The notes beneath the pieces were generated by a model that was not told where the DNA came from, did no database searches, and was given only the letters and a program-made list of their open reading frames with translations. A stretch of 9,919 bases of DNA, from contig CAKSPL010000030.1 of NCBI GenBank assembly GCA_934481325.1, forward strand, positions 1-9,919, given 5' to 3'. A program made the translations under genes and the position numbers. Numbering within the stretch: the stretch's first letter is position 1; every line of letters begins with the position of its first letter. Origin of the DNA: an uncultured Eubacteriales bacterium (GTDB lineage: Bacteria; Bacillota; Clostridia; Oscillospirales; CAG-272). This document shows, piece by piece, positions 5,875-9,919 of the stretch.

Positions 5875-6434
5875 CACTGCTTGCCTTTCGTCCTTTTACA
5901 TCGGCTCTGTACCGGGAGCAAAGTGCCGCCGCGCACGCGCTCCTGGAGGAGCTTTTGCAAAAGGCAGGCGTAGCCAAAACCGAGATTGCACGAACCGAAG
6001 CGGGCAGACCCTATTTTAAGGATCGGCAGGAACTGGATTTCAGTCTTTCTCATACCAACGGTCTTGTGGTCTGTGCGCTGGCGATCGGGGCGGGGAGTAC
6101 ATCCTCGCCCCGTGTCGGTGTGGACGTGGAGCCTGCCCCGCCGAAGGAAAAAGCGGCACGCCTTGCCGAACGCTTTTTTAAGCCCGCCGAGAAAGAATAT
6201 CTGTGCCGGAGTGCCGACCTCGCCCGTGCATTTGCCGAAGTGTTCACCGCTAAGGAAGCATACGGAAAGTATATCGGCGACGGGCTTGCCGTGCATCTGG
6301 GGGACGACACCGCGTGTGCCGACTTCGAGGCACGCGCCGGCATTTCGTTTTTCCGTTATCGCGTGGCGGATTTTTTCATCACGCTTTGCCAGCCCGCCGG
6401 CTCCCCGCCGCCGCAGATTGTTTCCCTTGCCTGA
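5871..6434 (+). CDS. 4'-Phosphopantetheinyl transferase, Sfp family
   Basis: This enzyme moves the phosphopantetheine arm of coenzyme A onto a serine of acyl or peptidyl carrier proteins, in the cytoplasm and with Mg2+. The 187-residue protein carries the family motifs in order: GRPYF (45-49), FSLSHT (57-62), GVDVE (83-87, Asp85 and Glu87 as metal ligands) and FTAKEAYGKYIGDGL (125-139, with the KE pair at 128-129). It is somewhat shorter than Sfp (224) at both ends. The start at 5871 gives an ATGA overlap with the abrB stop and begins MTLLAFRPF. An upstream in-frame ATG at 5844 lies within abrB. With no strong binding site of its own, it likely depends on coupling to abrB. No carrier protein or synthase is in the window, so its target (fatty-acid ACP or a secondary metabolite) is unknown. 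Confidence 0.92.
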   Translation: MTLLAFRPFTSALYREQSAAAHALLEELLQKAGVAKTEIARTEAGRPYFKDRQELDFSLSHTNGLVVCALAIGAGSTSSPRVGVDVEPAPPKEKAARLAERFFKPAEKEYLCRSADLARAFAEVFTAKEAYGKYIGDGLAVHLGDDTACADFEARAGISFFRYRVADFFITLCQPAGSPPPQIVSLA

Positions 6435-6470
6435 CGGCGTCCGGTAAAAATCGCCCTGTGCAAAAATGTC

Positions 6471-6615
6471 ATCCGCGCAGGAATAAATCCCGTACAATAA
6501 AATCAGTGCAAAATTAAAATCTACGCAAGATCCAAACCCGCGTGATACCAAAATCCACGCAAAATAAAATCTGTATGAAAAGATAAAATCGCACAAAATA
6601 AAAAATCGCGCAAAA
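6471..6615. repeat. A/T-rich degenerate tandem array of about 17-bp units
   Basis: About nine consecutive units begin with ATC and run to an A-rich tail, with approximate consensus ATCnnCGCAAAATAAA. Unit starts are 6471, 6487, 6502, 6519, 6536, 6553, 6569, 6588 and 6605, so lengths are 15-19 bases. Examples are ATCCACGCAAAATAAA (6553) and ATCAGTGCAAAATTAAA (6502). A looser copy may precede it at about 6449. It lies just past the PPTase stop and runs into the terminator palindrome. No coding frame is supported. Confidence 0.75.
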
Positions 6616-6644
6616 AAGTCGGGCAATGCCCGGCTTTTTTGCGC
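6608..6644 (+). terminator. Long palindromic terminator after the PPTase gene
   Basis: A 17-base arm starting GCGCAAAAAAGTCGGGC pairs with GCCCGGCTTTTTTGCGC across a three-base loop, with only one G-T wobble. The A and T runs flank the GC core, so it can act in both directions. It is 174 bases past the PPTase stop, and the A/T-rich array would form the 3' untranslated region. Confidence 0.85.
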
Positions 6645-6664
6645 CTTGTGCCACTTTCGCAACA

Positions 6665-7228
6665 GGTTCCTTGCGTGATTACCGCAACGAGGTGAAGCGA
6701 GCCTTTTCCCCGCGGCAGGGCTTTTACACCTTAGCGAGCGGGGTGGAGCGAGCCTTTTTCCCGCGCGTCTACCGCCCGCGGTGGGGATAGGGAAGCCTTT
6801 CTCGCGCGTCCCCGCCCGCGGCGGGGGTGCCCTCGCGGCGGGCGGTTTTCACTATCGCCGCGCGGTAGGGCTCCCCGCTTTGACGTAGGGGGTGGCTGTA
6901 ACCTTTCCCCCGCGACGCTTTCACGGTGGGTTGTTTTCCCACCTCCCGCGGCAAGGTTTCACGCCTTGGCGGAAGGGGGCGGGGGGAGCCTTTTCCTCGC
7001 GTGCGTGGCTACCGCGGTGGGGTGGGCGTGGGCTTGCACGAGGAGCTTTTCGCCTGTCATCGCGGCGGGGGGGAGCAAGCCTTTTTACGCGCCTGTTGCC
7101 CGCGACGGGTAAACTATCACAAAGCACTGTTTCGCCCGCCCTGCACAACGGAAGTTTCGCGCATTAGCGGCGGGTTTTGCCCATTGGCGGCGCGGGGTTT
7201 TGCTGTATTTTCCCCACGAAACTGCCGC
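6665..7228. repeat. GC-rich mosaic of degenerate, hairpin-prone repeat units
   Basis: The stretch has no convincing gene. It is made of many short units that start with G(C)(C)TTTT, continue with C-rich sequence and CGCG, and often close with a palindromic ACCGC...GCGGTGGGG block. Good copies start near 6701, 6752, 6795, 6844, 6901, 6933, 6988, 7043, 7079, 7161 and 7180. Recurring words are GAGCGAGCCTTTT (at 6697 and 6747 with small changes), TACCGC...GCGGTGGGG (6770-6786, 7010-7022) and CCCCGCCCGCGGCGGGG (6810-6826, a seven-base stem). Spacing varies from about 16 to 50 bases. It lies between two convergent gene ends. Confidence 0.7.
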
Positions 7229-7236
7229 AAACAACC

Positions 7237-7264
7237 GCCGCCCGCCACTTTCGTGGCGGGCGGC
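7237..7264 (-). terminator. Terminator hairpin after the isomerase gene
   Basis: GCCGCCCGCCAC (7237-7248) pairs perfectly over 12 bases with GTGGCGGGCGGC (7253-7264); on the transcript the loop is GAAA. It starts about 20 bases past the minus-strand stop at 7284. The following tract, GGTTGTTTG, is only moderately T-rich. Confidence 0.65.
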
Positions 7265-7283
7265 TTGGTAAAAAATCTCTCGC

Positions 7284-8252
7284 TTATGCCCAGCTCATTG
7301 TGGTGGGCTTTTTCTCGGTGATGAGAATCCCTTGCAGAAAGTTTACTGCCTTGCGAAGCCCCTCATCAATGGTCATCAGGCTATCCTCGTGTTCGATAGA
7401 AAGCACGCGGTCATAGCCGACAAGCCGCAGATTGCTGACAAAATCGCGCCAATAGGTTTCCCCATTGCCGAACCCCACGGTGCGGAACACCCACGCGCGG
7501 TGGAGTTCATCGCTGTAATGCTTGGTATCCAGTACGCCATTGATTGCCGTGTTGTAAGCGTCAATTTTGGTATCCTTGGCGTGCACGTGGTAAATGGCAC
7601 CCGCCAGTGCGCGGATTGCCGCCACGGGGTCAATCCCCTGCCAAATCAGATGGGAGGGGTCCAGATTGGCACCGATCACATCGCCGACTGCGGCACGCAG
7701 GCGAAGCAGGGTTTCCGGATTGTACACGCAAAAGCCGGGGTGCATTTCAAATGCAATGTGCGACACACCGTGTGCCTTGGCAAATGCGCCGGCTTCCTTC
7801 CAATACGGAATCAGCTTTTCATTCCACTGCCAATCCAAAATCTTGAGAAAATCCTCCGGCCACGGGCAGGTGACCCAGTTCGGATATTTGGAATTTTCAC
7901 TGTCGCCGGGGCAACCCGAAAAGGTAACAATCGTGTCTACCCCCATTTTTTCGGCAAGCAACACGGCATTGCGGAAATCCGCATCATATTGTGCCGCGGC
8001 TTTTTTGTCGGGATGCAGGGCATTGCCGTGCGCCGCCAGTGCGCAGACCTCTACGTCGTATTTTTTCAGCGTGGCGATAAACGCCTCATATTTTGCGGGG
8101 TCGGCAAGCAATTCCTCCGGGTTGCAATGCGCCTTTCCGGGATATCCGCCTGCCCCCAGTTCCACGGTATGTACACCGAGAGAGGTCAGGATGGACAGCG
8201 TTTCGTCCAAGGATTTGGCACCGTAAAGATTTGCAAGTACACTCAGTTTCAT
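7284..8252 (-). CDS. Sugar phosphate isomerase/epimerase, xylose isomerase-like TIM barrel
   Basis: This is a cytoplasmic metal-dependent TIM-barrel enzyme of the AP-endonuclease family 2 group, which includes IolE, hydroxypyruvate isomerase and 3-keto-sugar epimerases. The 322-residue protein begins MKLSVLANLYGAKSLDETL with GVHTVELGAGGYPGK (26-40) following. Probable metal ligands and active-site residues are Glu169 (FEMHPG), Asp198 and His201 (NLDPSH), His224 (YHVHAKD) and Glu287 (SIEHED). The ATG at 8252 gives the family's N terminus, but no proper ribosome binding site precedes it: the nearest purine run, AGAAAGG, is about 17 bases away. Only about 35 bases separate the upstream terminator from the ATG. 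The substrate cannot be told from sequence, and no sugar transporter or dehydrogenase is nearby in the window. Confidence 0.85.
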   Translation of the reverse strand: MKLSVLANLYGAKSLDETLSILTSLGVHTVELGAGGYPGKAHCNPEELLADPAKYEAFIATLKKYDVEVCALAAHGNALHPDKKAAAQYDADFRNAVLLAEKMGVDTIVTFSGCPGDSENSKYPNWVTCPWPEDFLKILDWQWNEKLIPYWKEAGAFAKAHGVSHIAFEMHPGFCVYNPETLLRLRAAVGDVIGANLDPSHLIWQGIDPVAAIRALAGAIYHVHAKDTKIDAYNTAINGVLDTKHYSDELHRAWVFRTVGFGNGETYWRDFVSNLRLVGYDRVLSIEHEDSLMTIDEGLRKAVNFLQGILITEKKPTTMSWA

Positions 8253-8286
8253 ATTCGGTTACAGCCAGCCTTTCTAAGATAATTTG

Positions 8287-8322
8287 TAAAAACAGGCGGT
8301 TGCCCGCAACGGGCAACCGCCT
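8287..8322 (-). terminator. Strong terminator after the lamin-tail-domain gene
   Basis: AGGCGGTTGCCC (8294-8305) and GGGCAACCGCCT (8311-8322) form a perfect 12-base stem with a five-base loop. On the minus strand it is followed by GTTTTTA, a T-tract. It starts 22 bases past the stop at 8345. A smaller stem (CTGCG-GTTTT-CGCAG, 8325-8339) lies between. Confidence 0.88.
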
Positions 8323-8344
8323 TACTGCGGTTTTCGCAGCCGGT

Positions 8345-9919
8345 TTATTCGGATTTAGTTTCGTCGGAATTATTATTTTCCTCGGGCTTTGCCTCATCGG
8401 CACCCTCGTCAATAATCTCCACTTCGCCCTCGGCGGCAACGTCGTCAGCCGCGACAGGCTTGTTTTTCTTTTTGAGAACCAGAATCACCGTTACGGCAAC
8501 GCCGCCAAGCACCACAACACCGCCCACGATGATGAGAATCAGTGCCCAGGTCGGCAAACCCTGCTTCTTTCCGGTGTTGTTGTTCACGTTGCTGGGTTTT
8601 TCGTGCCGTTCCTGCAGTTTATCCTGCTGAATCTTATCGTAGTCAATCTCCTCACGCTTGGTTTCACCCTCGCCGGAGCCTTCACCGCCTACGGTCAGCT
8701 TATCTGCCAACAGGAATGCCTTGTAGGCTTCTACCCAATCCTTATTCATCTCAGGAGTGCGGATCATCTGTGCGGAAAGCACTTCCTTGCTGGGGTCGTT
8801 ATTCTCATACTTGATCTCGGAGATATAGCACTTTGCGCTTTCGGGAACCTTATCCGCGCCTACCAGGTAAATCCACTGATAAGGCATCATATAACCGGGG
8901 GTCGGAACCTCCCACCAGGTGAACACCGCCATTTCCTTGTAGCTGGTTTCAAAATTGATGTCGTTATCGCGTTCCACATAGTCGGTATAGGTCTTGTAGG
9001 ATTCATTCTCCTTCACATTCAGGCGGTTACCCTCGTTTACAAGGTAAGGCTCCTGATCTGCGGGAACATAGATCGTGGAAAGACCGGGCTGCGAAACCTG
9101 CGGGATGCTTGCACTGCTGCTGAAGCCCCAGTGAGCCATACAAGCAATCTCTTTGCTGAAAGTGATGGCATCGTGCGTGGCGATATTCTGACCCATCGAC
9201 TTCTCGGCTACGGCGTAAATATAGTTATCGCCATTGGCAAGACGGAAACCGGTGGGGTTGATTTCTTTGGTGGAACCCATTGCCAAAAGCACCAGCACGT
9301 CATCGGACATCTTGGTAGGTACAGTTTCGCCGTCCTTCTGCTGCGGCACGCTGGTAGTCTCCTGCGAGTACGCATCGCGGAAATACGGGAACGAAACCAC
9401 GGTTCCGTTGCTGTTCAGACGGTCGTTGTCGGACCCGGCAAGATTCATACCGTATTTGGAGCAATAGTTCTCGTTGTCGTCATTCCAAACCCAGATTACG
9501 GCAAATTCACCGGGCTGCAACTTGATGCTGTCCGGGTTGTAAATTTCAACCGTTCTCTTGTCGCTCTTGACGTTCGGATCATCGTAAACGTTGCCTGCAA
9601 CCAGGTTGATTACATTCTCAAACTTGTGCGTGGAACGCCACGTGCTGGCAGCCTGCTTGTTGTTGTCCTTAGCGCGCAGGAGGCAGTAGTTGGAAAGGTC
9701 GATTTCCTTGGTGCCGCGGTTATACAGCTCGATGTACTCGTAGAGGTCGCCGTCATTGCTGTTGCCGTCCGGGTTAGTGGACTGCGGCATAATCTCGGTG
9801 ATGACCAGGTCAAGCTTGCCGGCATCCTCCTTTGTGGATTTGTCAAAGGTTTTCGTTGTTGCGTCAGCCGCCCCGACGGACAGTGCCAGCACGGATGCCA
9901 GCATCAGCACAGCCAGGAG
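8345..9919 (-). CDS. Membrane-anchored surface protein with a lamin tail domain (5' end outside window)
   Basis: The frame is open to the right edge: the visible N terminus LLAVLMLASVLALSVGAADA is a signal peptide whose start codon lies outside, so the gene is partial and at least 524 residues. After the signal comes a lamin-tail-like beta domain, LVITEIMP (about 35-42, counting from the GTG at 9910) then YEYIELYNRGTKEIDLSNY (about 57-75), with the domain probably extending to around residue 220. A region rich in Asn, Asp and aromatic residues follows to about 410, then a charged spacer (KREEIDYDKIQQDKLQERHE). A single hydrophobic segment at about 455-479 is followed by KKKNK and an acidic tail of about 35 residues. 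The topology is that of a type I protein with its bulk outside and a cytoplasmic acidic tail. There is no LPxTG motif. Lamin tail domains occur in bacterial secreted nucleases and surface proteins; no catalytic motif is seen here, so the function is unknown. Confidence 0.82.
   Translation of the reverse strand, partial: LLAVLMLASVLALSVGAADATTKTFDKSTKEDAGKLDLVITEIMPQSTNPDGNSNDGDLYEYIELYNRGTKEIDLSNYCLLRAKDNNKQAASTWRSTHKFENVINLVAGNVYDDPNVKSDKRTVEIYNPDSIKLQPGEFAVIWVWNDDNENYCSKYGMNLAGSDNDRLNSNGTVVSFPYFRDAYSQETTSVPQQKDGETVPTKMSDDVLVLLAMGSTKEINPTGFRLANGDNYIYAVAEKSMGQNIATHDAITFSKEIACMAHWGFSSSASIPQVSQPGLSTIYVPADQEPYLVNEGNRLNVKENESYKTYTDYVERDNDINFETSYKEMAVFTWWEVPTPGYMMPYQWIYLVGADKVPESAKCYISEIKYENNDPSKEVLSAQMIRTPEMNKDWVEAYKAFLLADKLTVGGEGSGEGETKREEIDYDKIQQDKLQERHEKPSNVNNNTGKKQGLPTWALILIIVGGVVVLGGVAVTVILVLKKKNKPVAADDVAAEGEVEIIDEGADEAKPEENNNSDETKSE

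Noticed and set aside
6471..6615. A CRISPR array
   Set aside because: Units are contiguous, degenerate and only about 17 bases with no unique spacers, and no cas gene is present.
5181..6662. A 493-codon minus-strand open frame
   Set aside because: It covers the consensus abrB promoter, abrB and the PPTase in antisense. The protein has no recognisable domain and changes composition along its length.
6892..7321. Open frames within the GC-rich repeat region
   Set aside because: They are made of repeat units, have Arg/Gly-rich translations in several frames at once, and lack ribosome sites.
7332..8282. A 316-codon plus-strand open frame
   Set aside because: It is antisense to the sugar isomerase, which has clear family motifs; no binding site and no recognisable product.

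Overview
The window looks like the chromosome of a GC-rich, endospore-forming Firmicute, most likely a gut-type clostridium of the Oscillospirales kind. The grounds are a complete run of spoIIIAA to spoIIIAF, strong GGAGG-type ribosome binding sites, a clostridial AbrB with paired CxxC motifs, and GC-rich, low-complexity intergenic DNA. The taxonomic guess is inference only. There are no rRNA, tRNA, CRISPR or transposase genes.

Layout. Positions 41-4098 (minus strand) hold spoIIIAA-AB-AC-AD-AE-AF, read right to left and tightly packed. The first gene is at 4098, and spoIIIAG/AH would lie beyond the left edge. This operon builds the mother-cell half of the channel between mother cell and forespore. 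The SpoIIIAE here is unusual: about 100 residues of Gly/Ala/Ser-rich, internally repeated linker sit between its signal peptide and its conserved membrane domain. Divergent from the operon, a pyridoxamine/pyridoxal kinase (pdxY-like, 4281-5135, plus) follows an extended -10 promoter.

After a 490-base gap comes a two-gene plus-strand unit: an AbrB-type transition-state regulator (5629-5874) and an Sfp-type 4'-phosphopantetheinyl transferase (5871-6434), coupled by an ATGA overlap. They are driven by a consensus promoter (TTGACA, 17 bases, TATAAT). Two exact Spo0A-box cores (TGTCGAA) lie upstream, as would be expected of an abrB under sporulation control.

Positions 6435-7283, between two convergent 3' ends, contain no gene. 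The stretch is built from two different degenerate repeat families: an A/T-rich array of roughly 17-bp units (6471-6615) and a much longer GC-rich mosaic of short hairpin-prone units (about 6665-7228). A long perfect palindrome and terminator sits between them. To the right, on the minus strand, are a TIM-barrel sugar phosphate isomerase/epimerase (7284-8252) and a membrane-anchored lamin-tail-domain surface protein (8345 to beyond the right edge), each followed by a strong hairpin.

The best candidates for something undescribed are the two intergenic repeat families, the repeat-expanded SpoIIIAE linker, the AbrB-PPTase coupled pair, and a possible Shine-Dalgarno sequestering structure ahead of spoIIIAC. 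I see no clear new defence or mobile system.
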